DNA of 29,369 nucleotides from an uncultured Bacillota bacterium (lineage in GTDB: Bacteria > Bacillota > Clostridia > Lachnospirales > Lachnospiraceae): positions 1 to 29,369 of the forward strand of contig CATWQE010000031.1 in the NCBI GenBank assembly GCA_958352855.1. The letters are read 5' to 3'. The notes beneath the pieces are model-generated. The model saw only the letters and a program-made list of their open reading frames with translations. It did no database searches and was not told the DNA's origin. A program made the translations under genes and the position numbers. Shown here one piece after another: positions 16,194-24,623 of this stretch. How positions within the stretch are numbered: the first letter of the stretch is position 1; each line of letters opens with the position of its first letter.

Positions 16194-17677
16194 ATGAAGT
16201 GTGAACGATGTGGGAAAGAACTTTCCAGCGCTGCGGAAAAGCAGTTTTTCCAGAATACATGGATGAGGATGACATCTGGGCCTTCTATAAGTCGGATGAA
16301 GAGCTGATAGAAATATTAAAGGAAGAAGGAGTGGAAGAACTGCCGGAATCCTTAAAAAAGAAAAATATACCAGATGTGACAGAGCCGGCTTTGGAGGAGA
16401 TAACAGAGGAAGTCCCTGAGGAAGAGGTTCAGGAACAGGAAAAAGAGCCTGTTTCAGAAGAGATTGCAGAAGAAATTCAGGAAGAGGCTTCGGAAGAATC
16501 TGAAAATCTGGAAGAATCAGAAGAGCCGGAAGAAATCACAGAGGAGCCTGAAAATCTGGAAGAGGAACATCCGGAAGAATTAGAAGCTTCTAAGGAAGAG
16601 CTTGTGGAAGAATCCGGAAAAGCGGCAGAAGAGGAGGAAGTTTCAGAGACAGAGGAGAAAGAAGCTGAAGACAATGAGAACTTTTCTGAGGAGCCGGAAA
16701 GAAAGATAGAAGATTCTATAGAAGAGCCGGAAACAGAGTCTTTTGAAGAGGCTGAACTATTACAGGAAGTACCTTTAGAAGAAGCATCCCAGGAGGAAAC
16801 CCTCCAAACAGAGAAAGCGGAGAACAGAGAGGCAGAAGCCCTGGAAGAAGATGCCTGGGATTTTGATGAAGAAGAGGATGAGGAAGAAGAAGATTCTGCA
16901 CCTGTGCTGACGCCTCAGATGAAAAAAGCCAGACGATGGAAATGGCTGGGGATTACGGTGTTCCTGATTGCCTGTCTGGGGCTTGGAATCTACTTTGGCT
17001 TGAACCGTATGAAAGAAATGGAAAATCAGGAAAAACAATATTATGAGAATCTGAAAAAGTCTTCCCAGGAACCTGTACAGACACCAGAAGAACAGTCCAA
17101 GGAGCCTGCAGAAGATACTTCAGCAGAAACCCAGACACCTGCAGAGGAACCTCAAGAAGAGACACCAAAGGAAGAAGCTCCAAAAGAAGAGGCTAAAAAA
17201 GAGTATTTTAAGCTGGTAAATCCAGATGAAATCGATTTTTCCCAATATACCAAAATCCAGCCTGCCAGCACAGAAGAAAATTCTGTGAAGCAGTCAGAAT
17301 CTTATGATTACAGCGCCAAAAGTGTGGTAGACGGAGATGTTACGACTTCCTGGCAGGAAAACGAAGAGGGCACTGGAGAGGGCAAAGGCTTTCAACTGAA
17401 TTTAGATGGAACTCACAAGATACGCTATGTGGTATTGCATCTGGGAAACTGGAGAAGCGACCAGCTCTGGGATTATAATGCAAGACCAAAGACGCTTACC
17501 ATACAGGTGGGAGAACAGCAGAAAAAAGATGTGGAATTTCCAAATGAAAAAAAGAAATTCTGTCTGTCTTTTGAAGAACCTGTGGAAGCTGCCTATGTAT
17601 CCGCATACATTAAAGAAGCCTATGAAGGTTCCAGATGGAATGACAACTGTATTTCAGAAATCGAATTATATGAATAA
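16194..17677 (+). CDS. Acidic membrane protein with discoidin/NADase-type glycan-binding-like domain; N-terminal zinc ribbon frameshifted
   Basis: The main frame (ATG 16208 to 17677, 489 residues) has an extreme Glu-rich stretch (about residues 55-235), one membrane helix (WKWLGITVFLIACLGLGIYF, near 250-270), and a Pro/Glu-rich linker. Its C-terminal domain, with SAKSVVDGDVTTSWQE, the segment YNARPKTLTIQV and ISEIELYE, resembles discoidin-like NADase-type glycan-binding domains. ATG 16194, behind AAGGG, reads MKCERCGKELS in another frame that ends after 37 codons. Inserting one G into TTTCCAG near 16224 would give MKCERCGKELCQRCGKAVF, two CxxC zinc knuckles joined to the main frame. I infer that the original protein began at 16194. 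The gene begins 47 bases after cbiC with no terminator between, so it is probably in the B12 transcript. Function unknown. Confidence 0.75.
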
Positions 17678-17702
17678 AAAAATTTATTAAGATGTTGCAA
17701 AG

Positions 17703-17770
17703 AAAAAGCTCAGTCAAGAGTGTAAAACGCCACCGTCCATGGTGTGGCAAGGCTCTTGACCGGGCTTTTT
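17703..17770 (+). terminator. Large nested hairpin terminator ending the B12 operon
   Basis: Arms of 18 bases pair with one mismatch and one G-U: AAAAAGCTCAGTCAAGAG (17703-17720) with CTCTTGACCGGGCTTTTT (17753-17770). An inner hairpin (GCCAC 17729-17733 with GTGGC 17744-17748) sits in the loop. The stem ends in five T on the + strand and begins with five A, so it could stop transcription in both directions. Confidence 0.88.
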
Positions 17771-17935
17771 CTGTGTTTGGAAGTAAGAGAAACGAAGAAG
17801 AGCGCATTTTGTTGTGGCGGATAGATGGAACTGATCGTAGATTTCCTGTTTTTCTTTTAAGAAAATTTTGGTAGAGTGTAATATTAGTAAAAGAATAGGT
17901 GTCAAATAAGTGGGAAAGGAGGAACATAGATTCTA

Positions 17936-18454
17936 ATGTCGGCAGAAGAAAAGATTGAACAATTATTAAATGATTACGGAAATTCTATTTTTCGTATGTG
18001 CTTTCTATATTTGAAGGACTACCATCTTGCGGAAGATGCTGCACAGGATACATTTATAAAAGCAATGTATTCTTATCATTCATTTCAAAACAGGTCAAGC
18101 GAAAAAACATGGTTGACGCAGATTGCAATTAACACTTGTAAAAATATAATGAGAACAAACTGGTTTCGATTATCCAGAAATGAATTAAAAGATGATATAC
18201 AAAATCCAAAGGATTCCTATGAGATTATAATTGAAGAAGACAGTATTTCTAAAGCAATTATGCGTCTGCGTACTAATGATAGAAAATTTATTTTATTATA
18301 CTATTATCAAGAATTGTCAATGAGAGAAATTGCTCAGATAACTGGAAAGAGTGAAAATACAGTAATCCAATGTGTTAATCGAGCGAGAGGTAGGCTGAAA
18401 AAAATACTTTTGGAGGTAGGCTATGATGAAACGTTTACTAAAGGAAAAAGTTGA
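17936..18454 (+). CDS. RNA polymerase sigma factor, ECF (sigma-70) family
   Basis: A 172-residue ECF sigma factor. Region 2 covers about residues 8-75 with LKDYHLAEDAAQDTFIKAMY, the helix that recognises the -10 element. Region 4 covers about 105-160 with LLYYYQELSMREIAQITGKS and VIQCVNRARGRLKK, the -35-binding helix-turn-helix. No extra domain is present. ATG 17936 lies 13 bases after AAAGGAGG, a rather long gap. The 3' end overlaps the next gene by 32 bp, the usual sign of a sigma/anti-sigma pair. The 165 bases after the operon terminator must hold its promoter, but I could not identify it. The gene is clearly more AT-rich than the B12 genes. Confidence 0.92.
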   Translation: MSAEEKIEQLLNDYGNSIFRMCFLYLKDYHLAEDAAQDTFIKAMYSYHSFQNRSSEKTWLTQIAINTCKNIMRTNWFRLSRNELKDDIQNPKDSYEIIIEEDSISKAIMRLRTNDRKFILLYYYQELSMREIAQITGKSENTVIQCVNRARGRLKKILLEVGYDETFTKGKS

Positions 18455-19223
18455 TATAGAACTTAGTGAATTGACTTTCAATAATACTATGAAGAATAAT
18501 GTGATAAAATATGGAAAAGGAAAAAAGCATTCATCGGTAATGAAATATGCGGCAGCATTTGTAGCTATTTTCATACTAAGTGGAACAACTGTATTTGCAG
18601 GATATATGTTACTCAATAAGATGAATCTAAATGAAACGACATTGCCTGAATTGGACAGTATGGAAATTGTAGCTGTGTCACCGTTAAACACAACCGCAGA
18701 TGAATATGGTATGGTTCATGAAAGATTCACAGATTACGATATAGTAAAAAAAGAAATGGGCGTTGACTTATTAGATTCTGAACTTGCTCAAAATAATGTG
18801 TATATGCAAGGGAAAATTGAAACTGATAATAAAGACTTTGCAATAATTACAGTTAAAAACTATATTTTAGGAGATACCAGTAATTATGAATATCTGCCAG
18901 ACGAAGAACGATATCAATATGAACATGGACAAGAATATGATTCCCCTATTTCGCTATCTATAGATCTTATTTTAAGTGAAACCCAGCTAAATAACGGATG
19001 GGATACTGACTATTTAGGTTTATATGAATATGTGGAAACATATACATCTGAGCAGGGATATAAGGTTAATTTAATACAAGATACCGTCGACGAAGAAAAG
19101 GTTGATGTAGACGATTATATTTCTGAGAAATGCGCTGTATTTGTTGCGGATGGGGTTCGTTATACATTAAAAGGCAGAACATCAATAGAAAATATGAAAA
19201 TGATTGTGGACACTATGAAATAA
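18423..19223 (+). CDS. Putative anti-sigma factor, single-pass membrane protein
   Basis: A 266-residue protein with a short basic cytoplasmic N-terminus (about 40 residues), one membrane helix (MKYAAAFVAIFILSGTTVFAGY, near 40-61) and an external acidic domain of about 200 residues. This layout, and a 32-bp overlap with the ECF sigma gene, are what is expected of a cognate anti-sigma factor that holds the sigma at the membrane until a signal arrives. I see no classic zinc-binding HxxxCxxC motif in the N-terminus, so the sigma-binding mode would differ from ZAS proteins. GGAGG lies 8 bases before ATG 18423; ATG 18426 is also possible. The signal is unknown. The role is inferred from context and topology. 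Confidence 0.7.
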   Translation: MMKRLLKEKVDIELSELTFNNTMKNNVIKYGKGKKHSSVMKYAAAFVAIFILSGTTVFAGYMLLNKMNLNETTLPELDSMEIVAVSPLNTTADEYGMVHERFTDYDIVKKEMGVDLLDSELAQNNVYMQGKIETDNKDFAIITVKNYILGDTSNYEYLPDEERYQYEHGQEYDSPISLSIDLILSETQLNNGWDTDYLGLYEYVETYTSEQGYKVNLIQDTVDEEKVDVDDYISEKCAVFVADGVRYTLKGRTSIENMKMIVDTMK

Positions 19224-19288
19224 TGAGATGTTGAGGAACTGTTTGTAATTAAAAGCAGCACTTTCGAAATTTGATGGAGGATAATGCA

Positions 19289-19684
19289 ATGAAAAAGAAA
19301 GTGATTTTATCAATAATATTTGTTATAAGTTTACTCCCTATGCTATTAAACCAATATGGCGGTTGCAAAGGAGTTCAGGAAATATCAGGAATGATAAATT
19401 TATTAAATCCAATAGGAATACTATCTGCTGTATTATTTGCAGTAGGTGTGTGGATTTCATTTAGTAATAAAATGATTAACAAAATATTGGCTGTAATGGG
19501 AGTGATTGGTATTGTGTTTTCTGAAATATACAAATTTTTTACCTGGCACATCGTAACAATTACTGGAAGAATGAGTTTACAAAATAGTATAAATTTAGCA
19601 TATCCAGCATTTTATATTGGCCTGGTGGTATCTTTGATTATGATAATTGCTTATTTTGTAATCGACAAATCCGTTAAAGAATAA
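19289..19684 (+). CDS. Four-helix membrane protein of unknown function (copy A)
   Basis: A 131-residue hydrophobic protein with about four predicted membrane helices: near residues 5-20, 42-58, 68-86 and 107-126. A conserved-looking loop QYGGCKGVQEI lies after the first helix. I do not recognise the family. A copy about 75% identical by hand alignment (33 differences in 131 positions, no gaps) lies at 27721-28116. ATG 19289 is chosen because ATGGAGG at 19274-19280 is an 8-base-spaced ribosome binding site; an upstream TTG would swallow that site. It follows the sigma/anti-sigma pair by 65 bases and could be co-transcribed, since no terminator is obvious between them. Confidence 0.75.
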   Translation: MKKKVILSIIFVISLLPMLLNQYGGCKGVQEISGMINLLNPIGILSAVLFAVGVWISFSNKMINKILAVMGVIGIVFSEIYKFFTWHIVTITGRMSLQNSINLAYPAFYIGLVVSLIMIIAYFVIDKSVKE

Positions 19685-19754
19685 AAATTCAAAATCCAGT
19701 TTGCTGAAATAATCTGTCAAATTTTGACCTACAATTTCATATCGCTACACCGAG

Positions 19755-19784
19755 AGCAGTTAGTCTTAGGATTGACTGCTTTTC
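19755..19784 (+). terminator. Intrinsic terminator after the first membrane-protein copy
   Basis: AGCAGTTA pairs with TGACTGCT (8 bp, one G-U) around a 10-base loop and is followed by four T. It separates the membrane-protein gene from the promoter of the next gene. Confidence 0.65.
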
Positions 19785-19796
19785 GTATGATTTTTA

Positions 19797-19825
19797 TTGT
19801 TAGGCTCTTTGGAAACTGATATAAT
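19797..19825 (+). promoter_or_regulatory. Sigma-A type promoter with extended -10
   Basis: A -35-like TTGTTA (19797-19802), a 17-base spacer and a perfect TATAAT (19820-19825). TG at 19817-19818 makes an extended -10 (TGATATAAT). Start of transcription would be about 30 bases before the ATG at 19863. Confidence 0.75.
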
Positions 19826-19862
19826 GTAAGAAATAAGATAAGAATGTCGAGGTCAGTGGAAG

Positions 19863-20339
19863 ATGTATAGATTTGAAAAAGCAAATGTTGCAAAGGATTT
19901 TTACATGCCGTCATCAAATATTTGTTCTATATATGAGTTTGATGAAAATTTTGAAAAAAATTATGTTTTGGCATTGGGACAGTTAAAATATTTATTTGGA
20001 GAACCAGATTACATGACGAACAATCTGGAGAATCAGTTCCGTTATGTCATAAAGGCGACCAATGAAAAGGGAGATGCTTTGTTGTTGGAGGTATATTGTG
20101 CTGGAAGCGGTCCGGCTATCGGTGGTATTCAGGACAGTGATTCAAAGAAAGCTGCTTATGAGCTGGCGGCGTATATCCGTCATTCCCAAACCCTGGATTA
20201 CGATTATGAAGGGTATTATCTGGATGCTCCGTCAAAGGTACAGCATGGTATAAAAAATGGAGAACCTTACTGGGAAGAGAGGGAAATCTCAGAGAACGAA
20301 GCAGAGGAATTCCAGGAAGAGGTATGGCAGTTTGCATAA
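19863..20339 (+). CDS. Hypothetical cytoplasmic protein, 158 residues
   Basis: A soluble, acidic protein with no membrane helix or signal peptide. It contains LGQLKYLFGEPDYMTNNLENQFRY-type mixed sequence, then LLLEVYCAGSGPAIGG and a run of acidic residues at the C-terminus. I do not recognise the family and see no catalytic motif. The gene is preceded by a good promoter and a GTGGAAG ribosome binding site. It is followed 21 bases later by an acetyltransferase gene and is probably the first gene of a small transcript. Confidence 0.7.
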   Translation: MYRFEKANVAKDFYMPSSNICSIYEFDENFEKNYVLALGQLKYLFGEPDYMTNNLENQFRYVIKATNEKGDALLLEVYCAGSGPAIGGIQDSDSKKAAYELAAYIRHSQTLDYDYEGYYLDAPSKVQHGIKNGEPYWEEREISENEAEEFQEEVWQFA

Positions 20340-20360
20340 ATTTGTAAGGAGAAAAAAAGA

Positions 20361-20810
20361 GTGAAGATTCGAAAGTACCAGTCATCGGATTGTAAGGCGC
20401 TGGCAGATTTGTTTTATTACACCGTACATACCGTTAATGCAAAAGATTACACAAAAGAACAGTTACAGGTATGGGCTACCGGACAAGTGGATTTAGAAAA
20501 CTGGGACCAGTCCTTGCAGGAGCATTTTAGTGTTGTTGCAGTTGAAAATGAAAAAATTTTAGGATTTGGGGATATTGATAGGACTGGATATCTTGACCGC
20601 TTATATGTTCATGGAGATTATCAGGGAAAGGGCATTGCCACAGCTATTTGCAATCAGTTGGAACAAGCAGTCCAGGGGAATATCATTACCCATGCTTCTA
20701 TTACAGCAAAGCCCTTTTTTGAACAGAGAGGTTATGAGGTGATAAAAGAGCAGCAGGTAGAGCGACAGGGGATTTTTTTGACAAATTTTGTGATGGAGAA
20801 GAAAAGGTAG
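20361..20810 (+). CDS. GNAT family N-acetyltransferase
   Basis: A 149-residue Gcn5-related acetyltransferase. The N-terminus MKIRKYQSSDCKALADLFYY is the typical first strand and helix. The acetyl-CoA loop is DRLYVHGDYQGKGIATAIC (about residues 78-96), containing the Q/RxxGxG/A pattern as QGKGIA. A late strand, SITAKPFFEQRGYEVI, completes the fold. The substrate cannot be told. The start is GTG 20361 behind AAGGAG. It is distinct from the second GNAT gene at 28591. Confidence 0.88.
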   Translation: MKIRKYQSSDCKALADLFYYTVHTVNAKDYTKEQLQVWATGQVDLENWDQSLQEHFSVVAVENEKILGFGDIDRTGYLDRLYVHGDYQGKGIATAICNQLEQAVQGNIITHASITAKPFFEQRGYEVIKEQQVERQGIFLTNFVMEKKR

Positions 20811-20836
20811 AGGTGCTGGAGAGATAAGATGGAATC

Positions 20837-21256
20837 ATGAGAAAATGGTGGATTGACAACAGAGAAAAAATGAAAACTTTTATAATTTGTGGAACGATTT
20901 TTATGGGGATGCTTTCCATTATTGCACTGGTGTGTGGCGCTATCATGAGATTTTTTGGATTTCAGTATGAATCTGCAGGGAGTATTGTATTATTTTTTAC
21001 AATAGCAACCATCATATCATATCCCCTGAATCTGGTAGCAGGGGCATTGCCAAAGGCATTGTATGAGCTTAAAAGAATAAGTAAATTATATGCACTTGTA
21101 TTGTATTTGATTTTAGATACTACCGCCACAAGCCTGGGGCTAACAGCAGTGGATAATTGCATGTCATCTGTGTCGGCTACAACAATTTCTATTGTTATAA
21201 TTTCGTTTTTATTAGCATTGCCGGGAAAAGACGATTTTAAGGATAAGCAGGAGTAG
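20837..21256 (+). CDS. YrvL-like membrane protein
   Basis: A 139-residue protein with about four hydrophobic segments: near residues 15-38, 47-70, 80-98 and 112-130. The segment FFGFQYESAGSIVLFFTIATI, and the overall hydropathy, resemble the YrvL family. In Bacillus subtilis YrvL is a small membrane protein that regulates an alternative sigma factor controlling oxalate decarboxylase. Whether this one regulates the ECF sigma encoded 2.4 kb upstream is open. The family call comes from memory of the pattern and is moderate. An AGAGAT-type ribosome binding site precedes ATG 20837. Confidence 0.6.
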   Translation: MRKWWIDNREKMKTFIICGTIFMGMLSIIALVCGAIMRFFGFQYESAGSIVLFFTIATIISYPLNLVAGALPKALYELKRISKLYALVLYLILDTTATSLGLTAVDNCMSSVSATTISIVIISFLLALPGKDDFKDKQE

Positions 21257-21343
21257 AAAGGCTTCATGTTTTTGCTTTAAAAAGAGTACATATAGTGAAA
21301 ATAGTGTAAAATGAGATATTAGAAGAGATAAAAGGTGATGAAA

Positions 21344-22129
21344 ATGAGCAGTAGAAAAATAAAGTTTGAAAAAATATGGAATGCCAGGGATATGGGAGGC
21401 TTGCTAAATGTATATGGAGATACGATTTCTTCCAGTCTATTGCTTCGCTCCGCAAATCTGGCAGATGCAACGGAAATGGACAAGGAAGTGTTACAGAAAC
21501 AGTATCACATTGCGAAGATTATTGATTTACGAACAGAAATGGAGAGAAAAGAAAAACCGGATGTGTTCATACCCAATGTAGAATATCAGTTTATTCCAAT
21601 TTTTGATGAAAGCATAGCAGGTATTTCCCATGAAAAGAGTTTGAATGAGGAACAAATTCTTGCTGCGATTCCTAAATTGGGATTCCTGTATCGTCAAATA
21701 GTGACAAGTGATTTCTGTAGAGAAAATCTTGGCAAAGCGGCACGTTGTGTCATGGAGCATGACTTTTCAAAAGGCAGTGTTCTATGGCATTGTACGGAAG
21801 GAAAAGACCGATGCGGGCTATTAACAGCGGTACTGCTGTTGGCGCTTGGCGTAGAAAAGGGCACAATTATGGAAGATTATCTGTTGACAAATGAGATAAA
21901 TGAGGAAAAAGCAGAAAAATATTATGAGATGATGCTTCTGGCAGGTAAAACAGAAATGGAAGCTGCAACCATACGCGATATTTTTCTGGCAAAAGAAGAA
22001 TATCTGAATGCTGCTTTTGGGGCTATTCAGGAGCAATATAAAAATACAGACACATTTCTGTGTGAAGGTCTGAATATTTCCCGGAAACTGATTGAAAAAT
22101 TTCAAAAGAGTGTGCTTTTGGAAAGATGA
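21344..22129 (+). CDS. Tyrosine-protein phosphatase, DSP-like (Y_phosphatase3 type)
   Basis: A 261-residue phosphatase. The active-site loop is LWHCTEGKDRCGLLTA (HCxxGKDRxG), with the nucleophilic Cys and the phosphate-binding Arg; Thr, usual after the Arg, is Cys here. The N-terminal NARDMGGLLN and LLRSANLADATE segments, and IIDLRTEMERKEKPD, are family hallmarks. Members act on phosphotyrosine or phosphoinositides, and the target is not predictable. ATG 21344 is chosen because AAAAGGTGA at 21330-21338 is a suitable ribosome binding site; in-frame GTG 21335 and ATG 21338 lie inside that site. Confidence 0.9.
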   Translation: MSSRKIKFEKIWNARDMGGLLNVYGDTISSSLLLRSANLADATEMDKEVLQKQYHIAKIIDLRTEMERKEKPDVFIPNVEYQFIPIFDESIAGISHEKSLNEEQILAAIPKLGFLYRQIVTSDFCRENLGKAARCVMEHDFSKGSVLWHCTEGKDRCGLLTAVLLLALGVEKGTIMEDYLLTNEINEEKAEKYYEMMLLAGKTEMEAATIRDIFLAKEEYLNAAFGAIQEQYKNTDTFLCEGLNISRKLIEKFQKSVLLER

Positions 22130-22166
22130 TTTTATATCACGATAGAAGCTGGGGAGGTGTTTGACG

Positions 22167-22529
22167 ATGAAGCTAAAGAATGTGCTAATTGTTGTGAAGG
22201 ATATTGAAAAATCAAAACAGTTTTATCATGATTTATTTGGTCTTGACCTGGTACTTGATAATGATGGGAATATGATTTTGACAGAAGGACTTGTCCTTCA
22301 AGATGAGAAAATCTGGAAGGAATTTTTAGAAAAGGACATTGTTCATCAAAATAATTCTTGTGAACTGTATTTTGAAGAACAAGATATCAATGCATTTATG
22401 GAAAGGCTGGAACGGCTTTATCCATCCATTCAATACGTCCACAAACTGATAACCCATAGCTGGGGACAAAAAGTAGTTCGTTTTTATGATTTAGATGGCA
22501 ATTTGATTGAGGTTGGGACTCCAATATAG
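22167..22529 (+). CDS. VOC family protein (glyoxalase/dioxygenase-like)
   Basis: A 120-residue single-domain protein of the vicinal oxygen chelate superfamily. The start MKLKNVLIVVKDIEKSKQFYHDLFGLDL is a typical first beta-alpha-beta unit, and the end VVRFYDLDGNLIEVGTPI is the typical last one with a metal-ligand Glu. Members include glyoxalase I, extradiol dioxygenases and resistance proteins that bind drugs, so the function stays open. GGGGAGG lies 9 bases before ATG 22167. Confidence 0.88.
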   Translation: MKLKNVLIVVKDIEKSKQFYHDLFGLDLVLDNDGNMILTEGLVLQDEKIWKEFLEKDIVHQNNSCELYFEEQDINAFMERLERLYPSIQYVHKLITHSWGQKVVRFYDLDGNLIEVGTPI

Positions 22530-22630
22530 GTATGCAAGAGCCCCTTGCGTCAGGTTTTGCTATAGGAAAGAACCACTTTCTTGAAAAAATCTCCTTGGAT
22601 AGATACACTGAGAAAACGGAGGTAAGAAAT

Positions 22631-23116
22631 ATGAATTTTGGAGAACAAATTAAAAGTATTCGAAAAAATGCAAATTTGACACAAGAACAATTTGCTATGA
22701 AACTAAATGTCAGCAGACAGGCAGTTTCCAACTGGGAGAATAATAAAAATCTGCCGGATATAGGGATGTTGATTTTGATGTCAGATGTATTTCAAATATC
22801 TCTGGATCAATTAATCAAAGGAGATAATCAGATGAATAACATGACAGAAAAAGTAATTAAAGACGGAAGTGAAACAAGAAGGGCAAAATATAATATGATA
22901 TCCTCTGTGGTGGGTGGAGTTCTGCTTCTAATAGGAAGCATGCTTCTCTTTATAAAAGGGATGTCCGTAGAGTATATAGATGCCCAGGGGATTTTACATG
23001 AGAATTTCTTCCTGATACCAACCGGATTTTTCTTGATATTCTGTGGATTCATTTCATTTGTAACAGTGGGATTTAGAACGGTTATTAATAAGCTGAAAAA
23101 TAGAAAAGCAGAGTAA
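22631..23116 (+). CDS. XRE-family transcriptional regulator with two membrane helices
   Basis: A 161-residue protein. Residues about 5-62 are a Cro/CI-type helix-turn-helix: IKSIRKNANLTQEQFAMKLN, then VSRQAVSNWENNKNLPDIG. The C-terminal half has two membrane helices (near residues 92-110 and 128-148), so it is probably a membrane-tethered DNA-binding protein, a layout common in Firmicutes. CGGAGGT lies just before ATG 22631; an upstream in-frame extension to 22532 has no ribosome binding site and no family similarity. It likely regulates itself and neighbours, such as the membrane protein that follows. Confidence 0.88.
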   Translation: MNFGEQIKSIRKNANLTQEQFAMKLNVSRQAVSNWENNKNLPDIGMLILMSDVFQISLDQLIKGDNQMNNMTEKVIKDGSETRRAKYNMISSVVGGVLLLIGSMLLFIKGMSVEYIDAQGILHENFFLIPTGFFLIFCGFISFVTVGFRTVINKLKNRKAE

Positions 23117-23165
23117 AGTTTCGATTCAGGAATCGGAGAGATTGTTTATTGAGGGGGGAGAGTGT

Positions 23166-23648
23166 ATGAAAAAGATTTGTTTAGTGGTATTCACGTTTGT
23201 TCCTTTTTTGGTGGGCTATATGGTTAATATTTCAATAAAACTACCTGTAATGGGTAGTATGGTTTTCTATGCTTTGCCCTTACTTACAACGGTCTTTTGG
23301 TTCTATTTGGGCAGACAGTATGCCCGCAGTACCTGGAAAACCATACCTGCCCTATTGATTGGCAATGCAACAGGAATTGTTTCTCTGTTCATGTATTTGT
23401 GGCAGTATTTCCTGAAAACGGATGAAACAATCAATCTTGCTTTGATGAGCATTTCTCAGATGTTTTCGGATGCTGCTCCCACTTATTTTTTGGCAAAAGT
23501 GGCAATTCTTTTTGAAATTCAGCCTAATTATGTAGGAACAAGAAGCAAGGTTGCGTTACAGCTTCTTTCGGTAGGATATATGATGGCCGTTTTCCTGTTG
23601 GGTTTTATCAGGGAAAAGTATGGAAAAAATAAATTTGAAATTGTATAA
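23166..23648 (+). CDS. Hypothetical multi-pass membrane protein
   Basis: A 160-residue hydrophobic protein with four likely membrane helices: near residues 4-22, 32-50, 63-84 and 133-152. No motif that I recognise. It starts at ATG 23166 behind a strong GAGGGGGGAG site, 49 bases after the membrane-bound XRE regulator, and may form a regulator/membrane pair with it. Its frame overlaps nothing of importance and ends 16 bases before the glycosyltransferase gene. Confidence 0.72.
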   Translation: MKKICLVVFTFVPFLVGYMVNISIKLPVMGSMVFYALPLLTTVFWFYLGRQYARSTWKTIPALLIGNATGIVSLFMYLWQYFLKTDETINLALMSISQMFSDAAPTYFLAKVAILFEIQPNYVGTRSKVALQLLSVGYMMAVFLLGFIREKYGKNKFEIV

Positions 23649-23664
23649 AAAACAGGTGGAAATT

Positions 23665-24588
23665 ATGAATATAAAAAATAGTAAAACTTACGTAGAAGCA
23701 GATATTGAAGCGGTTATTACAAGTTATAATCAAGACTCTATGATTTTAGAAGCGGTTGAGTCAGTGTGTAATCAAACACTGTTGCCCCAAAGGATTATCA
23801 TTGTAGACGATGGCTCAACGGACAAAGATTCTCTTGATGTATTGAATAGCATAAAAAATAATTCTAATTTGCCAGTTCCAGTAACCATATATGTTCAAGA
23901 GAATGGGGGAGTATCGGCAGCCAGAAACGCTGGAATCAATAAGACACAATCATCAATGGTTTTGGTTCTTGACGGGGATGATAAACTTGAGGCAGAATAT
24001 ATTGAAAATGTCAGCAAATTACTTTGGGATAATCCCCACATGGTTCTAGCTTCCTCTTGGATGCATACTTTTGGGGTTTTAGATGCACTTGTTTGTCCTA
24101 CTGGTGGAAATATAGTACCGTTTCTGTCTCATAATTGTTGTCCGGCAACACATATTTTACGGAAGAAATTTTATGAACAATGCAAAGGCTATGATGAAGC
24201 AATGCGTTCAGGTTTTGAGGATTGGGATTTCTTCTTAAATATGCTGGAAACCACGCCAGACGCTTATATTGGAATTGTTGAAAAACCATTGATTAACTAT
24301 CGAACAGCTCCCGCTTCTGCAAATATAAAGAGTATGGATAGGCGACTTGAACTTATGCATTAAATTAAAAAAAAACATAAGAGCAGTTACGTGGATAATA
24401 TCACAAAGGTATTACTGGATATTGAGGCGATTTCTAATTCCAGATTATTTGGATGGGAAAATGAAATTATTGATTCAATAAAAAATAATCAGAAGCTGAG
24501 CGAAGCAGCAGATAATTTTATTAAAAATCCGTCTTATGGTGATGGGGGAATGGCGTCAGCAGTTAGGATTGTATCCATTAATAAGTAG
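23665..24588 (+). pseudogene. Family 2 glycosyltransferase interrupted by an in-frame TAA
   Basis: The first part (23665-24363, 232 residues) is a GT-A fold glycosyltransferase: EAVITSYNQDSMILEAVES, IIIVDDGSTDKDS, the DxD-like VLDGDD, and the catalytic GFEDWDFF. It ends in MDRRLELMH then TAA (24361-24363). The same frame stays open after the stop and reads IKKKHKSSYVDNITKVLLDI, continuing through NPSYGDGGMASAVRIV to TAG 24586-24588. Changing the TAA to TAT or TAC would restore a protein of about 307 residues. The downstream frame lacks a good ribosome binding site. The gene therefore looks inactivated by one nonsense change, although the catalytic domain upstream is whole and could still act. 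RBS AGGTGG precedes ATG 23665. Confidence 0.82.
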
Positions 24589-24623
24589 ATATACTGATTT
24601 AGAATTGGGGGAAATAAAGCAAG

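Noticed and set aside
16477..16901. Minus-strand Ser- and Leu-rich open frames opposite the acidic protein
   Set aside because: They are the complement of GAA/GAG-rich coding sequence, with no ribosome binding site and low-complexity products.
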